A DNA stretch of 64,000 nucleotides from Serinus canaria (taxonomy: Eukaryota; Chordata; Aves; Passeriformes; Fringillidae). Below, one piece after another: positions 26,801 to 39,290 of this stretch. A program made the translations under genes and the position numbers. The DNA lies in assembly GCF_022539315.1 (NCBI RefSeq), contig NC_066343.1, forward strand, positions 38,172,649-38,236,648, given 5' to 3'. Every line of letters begins with the position of its first letter. Positions within the stretch are counted from its first letter, which is position 1. A model generated the notes under the pieces. It searched no databases, had not been told where the DNA came from, and was given only the letters and a program-made list of their open reading frames with translations.

Positions 26801-29800
26801 TTGAAGTGACATATGTGTAAAAGAAAATGTGAAAGATATTATGGCATAATACAAAAGGAACTGTTGTTTTCATAAGTGACCACATGGTTTTAAATTTTAA
26901 ACACTGCCCTGAAATTTTGAAAAACAGTAACATCATGCTGTTGCACAAGTCCTACTGAAATGATGTTGGGGAGACACAGAAGTAAATCCTATTGTCGACA
27001 TTGTCCTACAGAAGGGGAAAAGAGACTGTAGGTTGTCAGATAGTGCAGCTCCTGCTCAAAGCAGTCCTCACCACATTCATCAGCTCCAATTGCACTGTTC
27101 ATCTCAAAGAACTAAAGGGTGCTTTTTAAGGCAATGTCTTAAATGTGGTTTTAAACAGCATGGCACTTCTGGCTGTGGAGCAGCACAAACATCCCTTGGA
27201 GGTCAGTCAATGGGCAGGTATGGACCGTGCATAACTAGCAAAAATAAGTCATAGTTAACTTTTTTTTTTGTGTCTCAGTTGCTAATGTTACTAAGACATG
27301 AAAATGTAGCAATTAGGTAATGGTGAATGAGGACTAGCCTTTTGCCCATCAAAGTATGTAGATTCATGTTACCTGCCCGGGCTGTTACAGGGTGGCAAGC
27401 TTCCAGGAACTCCAAGTAGTGCAACACTGGAAGAGCAGACCTGCATAGTGAAAGTGGTGATGCAAGGGCCACTATGTGCTTGGGAGATTTTCCTTGGACA
27501 AGGTGTTGAGGAGTGGCTGGACTGCATTTTAGTTGAGTTCCTGGAATGCATTTGCTGGTCCAGCTTTTCCCCAAAAGGAACCATTTGGTGACCTCTGAAA
27601 CTGCTCTTGCCGTGGTGAATCAATGGGTGGGAAGTGGCAGTGCTCTCCTAACCCTACCTAAAGCACTAATGTAAAAGACACCAAAATGTTCAGCTTAATG
27701 GGAGTTGAGCACATGGTCCCAAGGGCAGAGGGGTCCCTGCCTCACAGCAATCCCTGCTCCACCATGTCCTCCATCAGCAATCCCTGCTCCACCCTGTTCC
27801 CCATCACATCCTAACATTCACATGTTGATGAGCCCATCCCCACAGCCCTGTGGATAACTGTTTTGCCCCTGGTAAAAAATAGTGATATTTGTTTCACAAC
27901 TGCCTGTTTCTATATGTGTGCAGCCTCTTCCTTTATCTCGGGGCGTTTTTTGAATTCCCAGCTCTCTTGCTCTCCCAGGCATCTCACATAACTCTGTGCC
28001 TCCCTGCCACACAGTGCTGAGCACTAGTTACTGTATGTCTGAGGGAAAGTCCAGAGCAACCTTAATATTCTGTCTGAAAAGCAGCTGCTGGTCTCAGCTA
28101 TTGTCATAAGGAATGCTTTATAGTTGATCTGCATCCTGATGTGTCTAATATTACTGAGGACAGGATAAGTCAGATCTGTATGTCTCTGTATAATACTGTA
28201 TTGAGAGAGACTTCCACCTTTTCTTCTGCTGCAGACAGAAAGTGCATATTGCTGGAAAAGGCAAGCCTTTCAATTAAGTTCACCAAATGTGTGTTTCAGA
28301 TACCAGATGTACTTCAGAAAACTGAATATTTAAGGGTTTGGGATATTTTTTACAGAGCTCTTTTAAGGAATTAAAAAATATTGGCATCATTAAAACAGGC
28401 AAGGAAACATTTATTAGGCTGTCAAAAAGCATTGCATCCCCAGATAAATCCACTCTTGCTCTGCCCCAGACACTGTTTTCCAGTAACTCAGGAAATTGTC
28501 AATGGAAGAGGCATCATGACAGCTGGAGTGCAAGGGGGAAATGACAGGCTGGAGTTTCATCTTTACAAAGAATATAGACAAGAACATGTTGGGAATTAGT
28601 CCTTTAATGATTCTTAGAATTCAAGTGGGACAGGGACTAGGCACCTTGGAATTTCCTACTGTCCCTTTTGATTTCTGATGGCTCTAGTGAGAGAAATATA
28701 GACACATTGAGTCACATCAGTTAAAATCCAAGCCTAAAGTTTAAAATTTGAGCAAGAGCTCTAGAAAACATTTTTCTATTTTTCTATTATTTTTAACATT
28801 GTATTGGTCAAAAATACTTGATTATTTAATGCTTGCTTTTCACAATTGCTCTTCATAATGAGAATCTCTTTTCAAGAAGAAAAGGTTGTAAAGGGCAAAA
28901 TAACAGACTTAAGGGATAGCCTAGCACCTTTGTCTTCCATAACATTATGCTTGTAAAAATCTGCTTTGTGTTAGGACAAGCCCATGCAGAAGTTTGTAGG
29001 GAAAAATGGTGGAGAAAAAAAACTAGAAAAAAACCTCTATACAGTGAAACTGGAATGTAGAGACTGTTAGACTGGATTATATCCATCATTCATCTAGTCA
29101 AGCATCCCACATCTGAGAGCTGTCAGTGCCAGATGCTTCAGACGAAAGTGCAAGAAACTTTCAGGCATGGGATTGTCTTGATTACTGATAGCTATAGGTT
29201 TGCTAAAGCTCTGAAGAGTATGTTTTAATACCTCTTCCAGAATGCTTGTCCTTGATATTTTCAAGCTTTATACAAACATGTAGTCCTTACTAGTGACCTT
29301 AGGGTCTGCTTATGGGAACAAATCCCAAGGTTCAATTCCATCTTGCATGAAACATTTTTTTCTGTACCATTCTGATCATTCTGTTTCATATAAACCTTCT
29401 TGTGAGGGAAGATAAAGAACAGAAGCTCTTTACACAATTTCTTTGTATGAGCCAGTGTTGCATGTGCATTTTATACTGCCCTGCTTTTTGTCACAGCTAT
29501 GAGATGAAAACTCTGAACCTTAAAACTAGAAGAGGAAGAAAAGATTCAGGAGGGCAAAATTGCTTCTATTTTTCTGGTTGAAATTTTTGAAGCAGACAAA
29601 TATTTAAGCATTCTTATAGATAAAACTTAAATCTGTAAAAGTGAATTAGAAAAATGTGAGTCTTTTCTCAGTATCAGTTTATAAAATTATGAACAATTGT
29701 TTTTCCCATTTGAGAATCTGACAATGCAGTAAACCTCTTGTTGATTGAAACTTGATAGCAATAACTTTTTGTTTCAGCTTTGCTTCATATGTAAAAAATG

Positions 29801-32502
29801 CAAGAGGATTTGACTTTGGAGAGGAGAAGAGTTGCTGTAGACCAGAATGTTTGATGTTTTGTTAAAAGGAATGTTAGTATTGTGTTTTCCACTTTTTTTC
29901 AGAATAAAAAAAGGGTTAGGAGGGGGAGGCAAAACCAATGCCTATGCTTTTTATTTGCTTGAAGGTCACTTAGCCTGTATTTGCCAAATGGCTTAGAGAG
30001 TGGCAAAGAGTGAAGGGAGAATGAAATGTGTGTTGAAGTTTTCTCATAGCAGAAGTGTTCTTGATATCCTTGCAGATTATTTCTAGAGCATCCAGATGTT
30101 TAAAATACAGTTGTATGAGGAATTCTCACTGCCACATACAGTTAAATTATAGTGCTTACAACTCTTGTGGTTTGAAAATGTGTTTTTGTTGTTTCAGGAG
30201 GAGGAAGGGAGGATGGAGATTTTTATTTTTTGGCAGGATTCCTTTACAGTGAATAGAAGAACAGAGCAACTAGGAAAAGTAACAAAATAAAAGCAGTCAA
30301 CAAGACGGGGCTGAATAAATAAAAACATAGATGCTTTCTTTTTTTTAAAATCTGACTTTTTTTTCCTTGAAACAGTGTCAACTCTAGTAAACTTTTCTCT
30401 AGTTTTGCAAACAGCTCAGTAAAACTCAAGCTGTTTAGATGGATTAGTTTGGTAAGTGAAACTATCAACAACATTTTGTTGTTAACACTTTCTGAATATG
30501 AAGGTTAATTTGAATGGTACATACTCCCAAGGGCACTAGCCGCGTCTTGGACTGGGTAGTGAACCCATCTAGGCATATGACAACATTGCTTTTTGAAACA
30601 GGAAAGGGACAGATCCAAAGGTGGTGAGCATCTGATATGAGAAAGGGAGGACATTTAAAATCTGGAAATTGTATTGCACTCCTACAAGTGTAATTAGTTT
30701 TCTCCATGTTGTTTGTATTTGTATGAAGTAAAATTCCACACATTTTTATTGCCTTTATTTCAGCTTAATCTTTACTTGATCACAGACGGCTTGGCTTTCA
30801 GACAAGTATGGATACTTAGAGGAAGACAAAACATATTTGTTGTCCAGATTCTACTGACCCATGGAATATTCAGCAATGCTATTGTGAGCATATAGCAAAT
30901 GGAAATCAAGAAAGAGTCCTGATTTCAATGTTAAAAGCCCATGTCAGCCCCTCTAAGAAAGTAGGTAAAAAATGTGCTACTTCATACGCCTTCCCTCAAG
31001 TTATTATTGTATTAAGCCACCTTTAGCTGCTGGGAGCATTCATAGTAAAAAATGGAAATGTTAACAATATGGTAAGCAATAGTTTCATGGGGGTACAAAG
31101 AATATTTTAAAGTGAATAGTTAACTTCATTTTTGTATACTGTGGAAAGGATATATAAACTGTTTTGACATGTCCAGATGCTTGTTTTAGAATCACAGTCT
31201 TTCCAGACATTACTCAATCCACCTGACATTGGAGAAGTAGGATTTGTCACTAGTTCCTGACATAATGTGTTTTCATGCTGAATTCAGAAACTCTTAACTC
31301 TATTAATGTTGAGTCATTCATGCTAAAAATATATTTTTTTTCCACAGTCCAATCTATTCCAATAGACATGGCTCAAGGGAGAATGTGCAACCTGATACGA
31401 ATAGATGAAGTTGGGAGTGGAGCCATTAAGACATCCCTCCATCAATAATTTTTAACCACTCTGCCTCGAGGAGAACCTTATTGTTTTAGACATTTACAGT
31501 TCTGTCATTGTTAGGAAGCAATTTTCCATGCTGGTTTATGGGACTTCATTAGAGGTTATTAGTGAGCAAAGATTGCATTCCTGCTTTCCTTCAAAACTGC
31601 ACGTGTGCTCTTTTAACAAGTTTTATTTAAAGTGATTTAGGTCAGATCTGTTTAAGGTAATTTTTGATTTCCAGGAAGTCAGGTCTTGTCTTACTGTGGA
31701 AAAGCTTTCCTTAGTTTTGCTACAAAGTCTCAGAGAAGCTGAGGCTGTCCCTGTGCCAGCAGAGGGGTTTGGACAAGACCATCACCATGCTTGATCTAAC
31801 ATTGGGACGGGAGGATTATTGCCTGCAGACAATAAGAGGCTTCTTCCAATTGGCAAAAGAAAGTCTTATCTGCCTCTTCATTACCAGGTGGTTCACAGCC
31901 AACATCACCTGAATATTGCACACATTGGTTTATTGACTAATTCTAATTTATGAACTCTTTGCTGGTGACTGTGTGTCATCACTTCTATCCCTTGTTGTTC
32001 CCTGATTAAAGCTCTCTGCTCAAGGTTGGTCTGCCTCCATCATATGACATCATATGAAAATATCAATGTTGCAATCATAGTTTTAACAACAGTTAAATCA
32101 GGTTGAGGTAAGCCCTGGATTTCATTTTATCTCCTAACATGAAACTCTACTCTGCTTTTTATTTACACTCATTTTGGCCTACTATGCCCATTTATTAATG
32201 AAGGGAGATGTAAAAATACACCATGTTTATTAAAAAACCCATTACTTCATCAACAAAAGATGTTGACCTCTGACGTGAGTCAGTGGGACTCACCACTTTG
32301 GTTTCAGTGACCCTTTTCCTGTAAAATCCTAATGCTTGGGTGGATTTTACATCCCTTCTGGTGGTTAGCAAGAGCACTCTGTGAATGTATTGATACTGAA
32401 ATTGGTCAGATAGAAACTTTCAAATCAAGTTTTGCATATTAGAAAGCAGGCATTCTTTAATGCATCATGCTGGTCACTTAGAGGATCCTTCCCCTAATCA
32501 AG
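23843..32502. other. Non-coding, no gene recognised
   Basis: About 8.7 kb without a recognised gene. Apart from the 30-bp duplication near 27.75 kb there are only short low-complexity runs. Open frames are at most 107 codons. A small AACAACA/TGTTGTT hairpin lies near 30470-30485. Confidence 0.55.
27745..27804 (+). repeat. 30-bp tandem duplication
   Basis: Two adjacent 30-bp units both begin CAGCAATCCCTGCTCCACC or its close equivalent and continue with a TGT-(C/T)-C-CCATCA segment. They differ at only a few bases. The unit length keeps frame, but no reading frame here looks coding. Confidence 0.8.
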
Positions 32503-32920
32503 TGTGCCGAGTGTCGGGTGAACAGAGTTTTATCATACACACTGATTACATATTAGCTATCCCCACTTCCTTCACCTTATTTGACATAGTCACACCCCTT
32601 ATTGGAAGTCCTTGTATGATTTTCTGGGATCTATCTTCAATGTCCAGTGTCCTTTTTAGGTGTCTGTTCCTCAACCCCTGCATTTGAGTAAGCTCAGTAT
32701 CACTGTTTTGCATAACTTTTGCGTTGTGAGCTTTGCAGAGCTGAGCTGTCACCCTGCTTGTGTTTTGCATGACTGTTTCCCTAAGTTACATCCTTTATCT
32801 ATTACTCCAAGGCTGTGCTGTTCTGTTCCACTGTCCTTGATAAGAGTAAAATGTTCTTATGTTTTACTATCCTTATCAAGTGAATAAAATACTGTTCTGT
32901 TCCAGTTTTCTTATCGGTAT
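32503..32920 (+). mobile_element. LTR-type repeat, copy 1 (3' truncated)
   Basis: From 32641 to about 32916 this sequence aligns with 57914 to about 58200 at roughly 85% identity by eye, so the two are dispersed copies of one family. The unmatched upstream part (32503-32640, starting TGTGCCGAG) probably belongs to the same element, because copy 2 appears to lack its 5' end. The region contains AATAAA (32883-32888) within repeated units of the type TATCCTTATCAAGTGAATAA. It fits an avian endogenous-retrovirus LTR from memory of similar songbird repeats. The family name and exact ends are inference. No gag, pol or env sequence lies beside it. Confidence 0.6.
32836..32880. repeat. Stem-loop within LTR copy 1
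   Basis: CTTGATAAGAGTAAAA (32836-32851) can pair with TTTTACTATCCTTATCAAG (32862-32880), leaving three unpaired bases in the right arm and a 10-nt loop. The corresponding part of copy 2 (about 58111-58158) keeps only part of this pairing. Confidence 0.6.
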
Positions 32921-33265
32921 GGGCATGTAGGAAGAGGCATAGGTTTCCCCTCAAACAACTAAATAACTGTAGAAATGATTTATCATTCATTCTATGTAAG
33001 GTTTTGACTTATTCAGATGTAGGACTTTGTTAAGTCAATTTCTCTTCTTTATTTCTTCTTTTTGTCCCCTGAACAAGAGACTTTAAAGTCACAAGTGATG
33101 AAACAAATGTATTCAACTTTCTTACCCGTTGCTCTACCTGGAAAAAAAGTGTTGCAAGGGCATTCTTCAGTATTTCACATTTTCATGCCTTGACATCCCC
33201 TCCAGTTTAATCTTCTTGATTTTCATTTGATTTTACAAACACTTCCTGCTAAGGCAAAGAAAGGA
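32921..33265. other. Non-coding spacer
   Basis: AT-leaning unique sequence between LTR copy 1 and the pyrimidine tract. Nothing recognised. Confidence 0.5.
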
Positions 33266-34124
33266 TCCCTTCCCTTCCCTTCCCTTCCCTTCCCTTCCCT
33301 TCCCTTCCCTTCCCTTCCCTTCCTTCCTTCCCTTCCTTCCCTTCCCTTCCCTTCCCTTCCCCTTCCCTGCCCTTCCCTTCCCGTCCCTGTCCCTTCCGGC
33401 CCTTCCCTTCCCTTTCCCTTCCCTTCCCTGCCCTTCCCTTCCCTCCCGGCCCGGCCCGTGCCCGTCCGCCCCGTGCCCGTCCTCCTGGCCCGTCCCTGCC
33501 TTCCCGGCCCTGTCCCGTCCCGTCCCTTCCCTGCCCTGCCCTGCCCTTCCCTTCCCTTCCCTTCCCTTCCCTTCCCCTTGCCCGGTTCCCTTCCCGCCCT
33601 TCCCCTTCCCTTCCCTCCCTCCCTTCCCTTCCCTTCCCTTTCCCTTCCCTTCCCTCCGTCCCTTCCCTTCCCTTCCCTTCCCTTCCCGTCCCTTCCTTCC
33701 CTTCCCCTTCCCTTCCCTTCCCTTCCCTTCCCCTTCCCTTCCCTTCCCTCCCTTCCCTTCCCTTCCCTTCCCTTCCCTTCCCTTCCCTTCCCTTTCCCTT
33801 CCCTTCCCTTCCCTTCCCTTCCCTTCCCTTCCCTCTCCCTTCCCTTCCCTTCCCTTCCCTTCCCTTCCCTTCCCTTCCCTTCCCTTCCCTTCCCTTCCTT
33901 CCTTCCCTTCCCTTCCCTTCCCTTCCCTTCTCCCTTCCCTTCCCTTCCCTTCCCTTCCCTTCCCCCTTCCCTTCCCTTCCCTCCCTTCCCTTCCCTTCCT
34001 TTCCTTCCCTTCCCTTCCCTTCCCTTCCCTTCCCTTCCCCTTCCCTTCCTACTCCCTTCCCCTCCCCTCGCCCTCCCCTCCCCTCCCCTCCCCTCCCCTC
34101 CCCTGCCCCTCCCCTCCCCTCCCC
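33266..34124 (+). repeat. 859-bp pyrimidine tract, CCCTT/CCCCT repeats
   Basis: The plus strand is almost pure C and T for 859 bases. Most of it is CCCTT units with occasional lost or gained bases. A part at about 33370-33545 is interrupted by G and contains about 11 CpG. The last 80 bases are CCCCT units. The repeat has no stop codons in several frames, so long artificial frames (339 codons plus, 313 codons minus) cross it; they read as low-complexity FPSLP or EGKGR repeats and are not genes. Polypurine/polypyrimidine mirror sequence of this kind can form triplex (H-DNA) and is prone to length change and assembly error. Confidence 0.95.
34047..34124 (-). repeat. CCCCT-unit end, G-quadruplex-prone strand
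   Basis: The minus strand of this segment carries many GGGG runs separated by one to three bases. It therefore meets the usual pattern of four or more G-runs with short loops for G-quadruplex formation. It adjoins the CCCTT part without a gap, so it probably arose from it by change of repeat unit. Confidence 0.75.
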
Positions 34125-37100
34125 ACTATGCACCAAACCAGCTTCTGTGCTGCCAGACAAATGAGGCCTGTGTGCCCCACACCTGGGCAAAGATCAGCTT
34201 TTTACCAGCAACAGTAGCAGCAGCAAACCAGACAAACTTTGCGTGATTTACTTCTGATCACCATTCCTTTGGGTTTTGAGGGAATGTTATGTGGCTTGTT
34301 ACACAGGAGACTGGTGGCCGCCCCTTGCCTTATTTAATATGTGCAGGTCTGTCTGGGGCACACCTGTCCTGTGCTGAGATGTCACCCTCAAGCTTCGGAG
34401 CTCAGAGGGGAGAGGAAGCATGCAAAGCATGATGGAGAAAAAGGGCTGCTTGAAGCGGGGCATCATGTGAAAGCAAAACAAATTCCAAATGTCTGTGGGG
34501 TGTTCGCCATTGTTTATTTTCTTTTTTGTTGCTGCAACTTCTTTACAGCTTTTCTACAGTCAGCTTTGCAGCTGCCAGCAGTTTTTCAAGTGAAATGCTT
34601 CTGATTATGGTCAGTGTCAGCAAATAGAGTGTCTGCACCCTGTCTGTAGTGTTTCCAAAAATGTGTTAGCTTGGACAGAGGACTAATGGGTCAAAAATAC
34701 TTCCTGAAGTTGTGATGGTAGGGAGGGCTACACATGGTGTATCATGAGATGCTGAAACGAACCATTCACAGAGTGGGGGGGGGAAAGGAGGGTCTGGTAA
34801 AGATGATGCTGTAAAGGAGGGCTCATGTTAGACAGCCACCATGATTTTTTGTAGAGCTGAAACTCCCCTGCATTTTGCTCCCATTGTGTTTTTTGACTAG
34901 GCAGGTAGATATGCCAGTGCCTGCTGAAACTTGGGAATGGGGAAGGCGGAAAAGGGACCACTGGTCCCTTCCCAGAGGGATTAGGATCTAAATCCTTGCT
35001 CTACCAAGGACATTTCTTCATCATCAGTCTCAGCAGATCCTGAGAGTGAATGAGAGTAGAGGTGGGAAGAAATATTAACTTGCACAGTTACATTAGCTGC
35101 TGTTTAGCCATGGTTCATGTTTCACACACAAAAAAGCAGGCTGTAATCCAGCCACCTGGGTGTCTTAGGCCAGCAGAACCAGACAGGCTGTTGGGACAGA
35201 GTTGGCCAATGTACGAGGGAGACAGGGCTTTCAAGAGGAGCAGAACATCAATAAGCAAGGAGGAGAAGGGAAGGATCACAGGACTAGGGTGGGTGACAGT
35301 GCAAAAGGGGACAGGAGGTATGGATCAGCCTCTGTGGAAGAAGAGGGGCAGGCTTGCACTTATGGAATGGCAGAGCACAGATCATGTGGAGTCATTGGGG
35401 AGACCTGAACTATTCTGAAGCCAGGTCCTGAGTTTCACATCCTTTACGATGCTACACCTTGTTATACACTGGTGTTAAATCCCTATGTGGCATTTAACCT
35501 GTGGATCTCAAAGCAAGACCTTGAATGAGGTACTGAGGTCCAATTCTCCAAAAAGAATGAAGACAAAACAGCTCACCTCCAGAGCAGAGCTAAGTTTCAG
35601 CCTACAGCCACCCCATTGCCTGAGACAGATGCTCTGTGGCTGTGGTGATTAAGGGCCCTAGAAAAATACCTCAGAGCTGTAACCATTTGATTCTTGTACT
35701 TGTTTCCTGTTCCTCCACTCCTCTGCTAGCATTTGCTCTTGGACAGAACTGGAAGCAGAATGTTGGGTTTGTTCAGTACATACGTAGGAACTCTGTCCTT
35801 CGGTCTTTGTACTCTGGGTGATTTAACTGCAGTCACAGGGGAGACAAATGCACCATCAGCTTAAGGAGGTCTATCTCCTTGTTTATCTCCGTGTTTATCT
35901 CCTGAAGTTCTGCCCTTGTGCACTCCATGAGACTGGAGGGGTGCCAGGTGCAAGGAATCTCATTCAGCATGTCCACCAGTGACACTGGGACAGTGGAACC
36001 CCTATTTTCAGTGTAATCTCCATCTCTGGGAAGATGTTTGCCATGAAATAGCTGTTTATTCCCATCTGTTAAGGAAACTTACCAGTCTGACCATCCAGGA
36101 GCCATCCTGGCAGTCACAGTGCCACCACCACAGACTGTCACTGCTGAGATTGCAGCCCCTTCAGAGCTGGCAGCTCCAGTGACCCGACAGAAGCCCCATA
36201 TGACTCCCTGCACACCCCACTCTCACAAAATGAGACCAGGTTTCCCATGGCAGAGTGTCAGATGTCTCATTCCACAAAGCCATTTGTTCACAGTGCAGTA
36301 ACACAGAAACAGCTCGAGGTGGTGCCTCTGAGGGCATCCCACAGGAAGGGAACCCCATAGTTTTATAACATTACAGTCCAAGCATGGAAAGTCTCAGATC
36401 TTCCTCCTGAGTTTCAGCTCCTGCTGTGTCTCTGAGTGTCTGGTCACCTGATGGGTATCACAGGTCCTTGTGCCCTTAGTTGTCATCACCAGTTCACAGC
36501 TTTTGCCTCAGGCTCAATCTGCACCTTTCTGCTGCAGCTGCACACTGAGGTATCTGCACTATATGTATTCCTCTACACCACCAAAGGAAACCAAAGTGTG
36601 AAGTAAAACATGGGAGCTTCCATCCTGTTAACTATCATGGGCAGGGCATTCAGACACACATGAAAAACCACCTCTAGTTCACCCACTACAGCTACTTCTA
36701 CATATTATGTGTGTACACTTCTATCACCTCTTTAGTTGTATTTATTTTTGCCTGATGATATGCTGCTGTGTCTCTCAAGTGTGCTGGAAGCTGCAAACAG
36801 TGTAAAAAATGAATGAGATTCAGTGAAGAATTGTCCTCCTACCCATGAGCACTCTTTCTTTCTCCAGTAGTTCTCATATGGCTTCAAAAAAGCCCCTCCA
36901 GTGGTGGCTTCCTCCATTCTCTTTTTCTTTTCTTACTACTTCCTGGAGATTCAAAGGGACAAAGTGATGATTGTCAGCATCAGTCAGCATAGGGCAAGTA
37001 AAACTTAAAAAAAGACAATATATATTTTTATTAATGAATCATAAAAATCCTAATCCCAATCCTAATTAGTTGGAAGGTGGATTAGAATTATTATTATTGT

Positions 37101-38397
37101 TTATAGAAGATGATTTTGTCCTGAAGGAGCTTGTACCACAAATTTATGAGAAGGTGGTGGGCAGCACCTTTGTTATCCTTTAGTTACAAATGAGAACCCG
37201 AGATGCAGCAAAAGTCAGCCAAGAAAGTGTTTTTACCTCATTGTCCTGAGGTCCTGCGTCAGCAGCTCCAAGGAATGACTGCCCTGTCTTCCCATGCCAG
37301 TTGCCTGTTCTTTCCTGGGCTAGGATTCCCTCCAGATCTGTGGGCCATGGATATCTGTTGGCCTTGCTGATTGTAATAAGGAGATCTCTGTGGCTGCACT
37401 GAATTACAGTTCCTCAAATAGAGACAGGAGTCCCAGGGCCATGAACAAATACCACCCTGATAGCTTCGTATCCTTATACATCTCCCTGCTCATGAGTTTC
37501 ATGGTCTGGAATTCTAGATACGTTACTCTCTGCTAGTCATCCCACTTCCTCCCTTTTTGTGCCGTCTGCTCCCACCCAACCAAAATTAATCTCCCCAGTA
37601 GCAGAAATCTGAATCACTGTGAGGGCAGTTAAGACACTCAGTTGCCCTTGGTAGAGTAAACCCCTTGGAAACATGTGTAAGTAGAAGACAGCTACATGGC
37701 AGATGTTTATATATATGCACACATACACATATACACACACTCTCCCTCTTTCTAATGTCTTGACACGTGGAGAGCAGCTACACATGCAGCACACTTTGTA
37801 TTGTACATCAACTTCAAACATAGCCCAAATCAACCATGGAAATGGCAGCAATTATGGTAAGCTGAAACCAAACAAACTACAGCAACCTAATGGTTTCAAT
37901 GGCAGTAAAATAGTTCCTCATCACCCAGCTGCAGGGGCTGATACGAAGACAAGCCTCAAGGTGGCTTATGGTTTCCGGCTGTCATCAGCTATCAGCTGGG
38001 ATACTTGATATAATGAATAATCAGTGTTTGAACTGATGGAAGTGACCTTAAAATGTACTGGGGAGGGGGAAATTTGCCCAGTATGCTCTGGGCAGTGGAA
38101 ATTGTGGTTGGAATACATTTGCATGTATTTAAATGTTTGTACTATGGGGTGGAATTCAAATGCAGTGAAAATAAAGGCCTTAGTCACTAAATGGTCGAAA
38201 TATGGAGTTATATGAAACCAGGGAAAGGGCTCTGTAGAAGACAACAGCAGTTTAAGGATGTGTACCTGGCAAGCTTTCCTTCTGAGGTCTATATTTATTT
38301 ACAGATGGCAAAACAAGCGAGTGAGAAGCATGGGGGAATGTCTTCAGTAGGCAACAGGAAAGTGGCATTGAAGTTGTCTGCTTAGCAGGGCTTTAAC
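34125..38397. other. Non-coding, no gene recognised
   Basis: Unique-looking sequence, somewhat richer in GC than its neighbours around 36.1-36.5 kb. There is a 12-bp triplet TATCTCCKTGTT at 35872-35905, a run of nine G near 34776, and short TA/CA stretches at about 37710-37742. The longest frame is 122 codons (plus, 35050-35418). Nothing recognised. Confidence 0.55.
35872..35905 (+). repeat. 12-bp triplicate
   Basis: TATCTCCTTGTT, TATCTCCGTGTT and TATCTCCTGA follow one another with a 12-bp period. Small local tandem repeat; no function suggested. Confidence 0.75.
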
Positions 38398-38425
38398 AGC
38401 AAGGCTCTCAAGGAAGAGCCTTGCT
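38398..38425. repeat. Perfect inverted repeat, 11-bp arms
   Basis: AGCAAGGCTCT (38398-38408), loop CAAGGA, then AGAGCCTTGCT (38415-38425). All eleven positions pair. It stands alone, outside any recognised element. Confidence 0.9.
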
Positions 38426-39194
38426 TCTTCCTACCCTGGAGGGGATGTCAGACGTGGTGATGGCAGGAAGGATGCAGGATGGCCAGCTCCAGCAGCCTCC
38501 ACATTTGTGCTGCTCAGTGCTTCAGCAGGGAAGTTGGATGTCTTTCACTGACCTTCCTGAGACCTCCCATGGAGTTAGGGCTGTGTGCAGAAAGTGGGAA
38601 GAGCCCCAGGAGTTGAAAGGAGGAAATTGGCTGGCTTTCAAGGTTCCCCCTGCATCTCTTACAGGCATCCAGCTTTGAGGAACCTGAAAAGAATGTACTT
38701 TTTGCCAAGATTTGTGTAAAATTGTATTCCTGATTTGCTTTGTCCTTTTTAGCTGGCCTTGTCACTTGCAAAAGTTAGGCTTTAGGGAGGAAAAATTAAA
38801 TAATCTGCACACCCAGTGTGCAGATATTACAGATGGGACAGTTAGCATGCAAGAGAAGCTTCTTTAGAATTGCAGATGCATGAAGTGGCAAAAGCAGAAA
38901 GGGGTACCTGCTTTGGGTACCAGCTTTCATCATGCATCTCTACTCTACTCTCCAACATGGCAGTTCTTTAATTAAAAAATTACCTCTTTGGAAATTTGGA
39001 ACATGGACAGATTTTTTGATAAGAGACTGCCACTCACTTATCCCTCTTCTGGCTCTTTAATTTAGGTTAAATTTAAAGGAATAACTTGAGGTTTGGAAAC
39101 AAATATATCCAGGGAGCAGGTAAGTAGTATGGTATGAAATGAAGCCAATAGCTGTAGAGATCTTCTAATTTGAATTGAAGTAGGTAAAGACAGG
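38426..39194. other. Non-coding, nothing recognised
   Basis: Unique-looking sequence. GGTACC occurs twice 13 bp apart near 38906-38925 inside an imperfect inverted repeat. No coding frame is recognisable. Confidence 0.5.
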
Positions 39195-39215
39195 GAAACC
39201 AAACCAAACCAAACC
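39195..39215 (+). repeat. Short AAACC microsatellite
   Basis: About four units of AAACC. It lies 35 bp upstream of the hairpin at 39250. Confidence 0.7.
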
Positions 39216-39249
39216 TTTTCTATATGCATTGCTCGTGCTTTGTTTTTGT

Positions 39250-39290
39250 GCTGCACACTGCACTCTGTGTCTCACAGAGCAGTGTGCAGC
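39250..39290. repeat. Hairpin, 18-bp stem, 3-nt loop
   Basis: GCTGCACACTGCACTCTGTG (39250-39269), loop TCT, then CACAGAGCAGTGTGCAGC (39273-39290). The right arm pairs fully with the left except for a 2-nt bulge in the left arm. Beyond a further one-base bulge, TGTG and CACA could add four pairs. The total is shorter than a typical microRNA precursor. Confidence 0.9.

Noticed and set aside
31189..31250. Possible minus-strand CR1 end (AGAATCACAG then TTTCCAGACATT)
   Set aside because: The match stops after about ten bases and the following sequence does not fit CR1.
33227..34246. Open frames of 339 codons (plus) and 313 codons (minus) across the pyrimidine tract
   Set aside because: A five-base repeat without stop codons stays open by composition alone; the translations are FPSLP or EGKGR low complexity.
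39250..39290. microRNA precursor
   Set aside because: The stem-loop is about 41 nt with a 3-nt loop, too short for a normal precursor.
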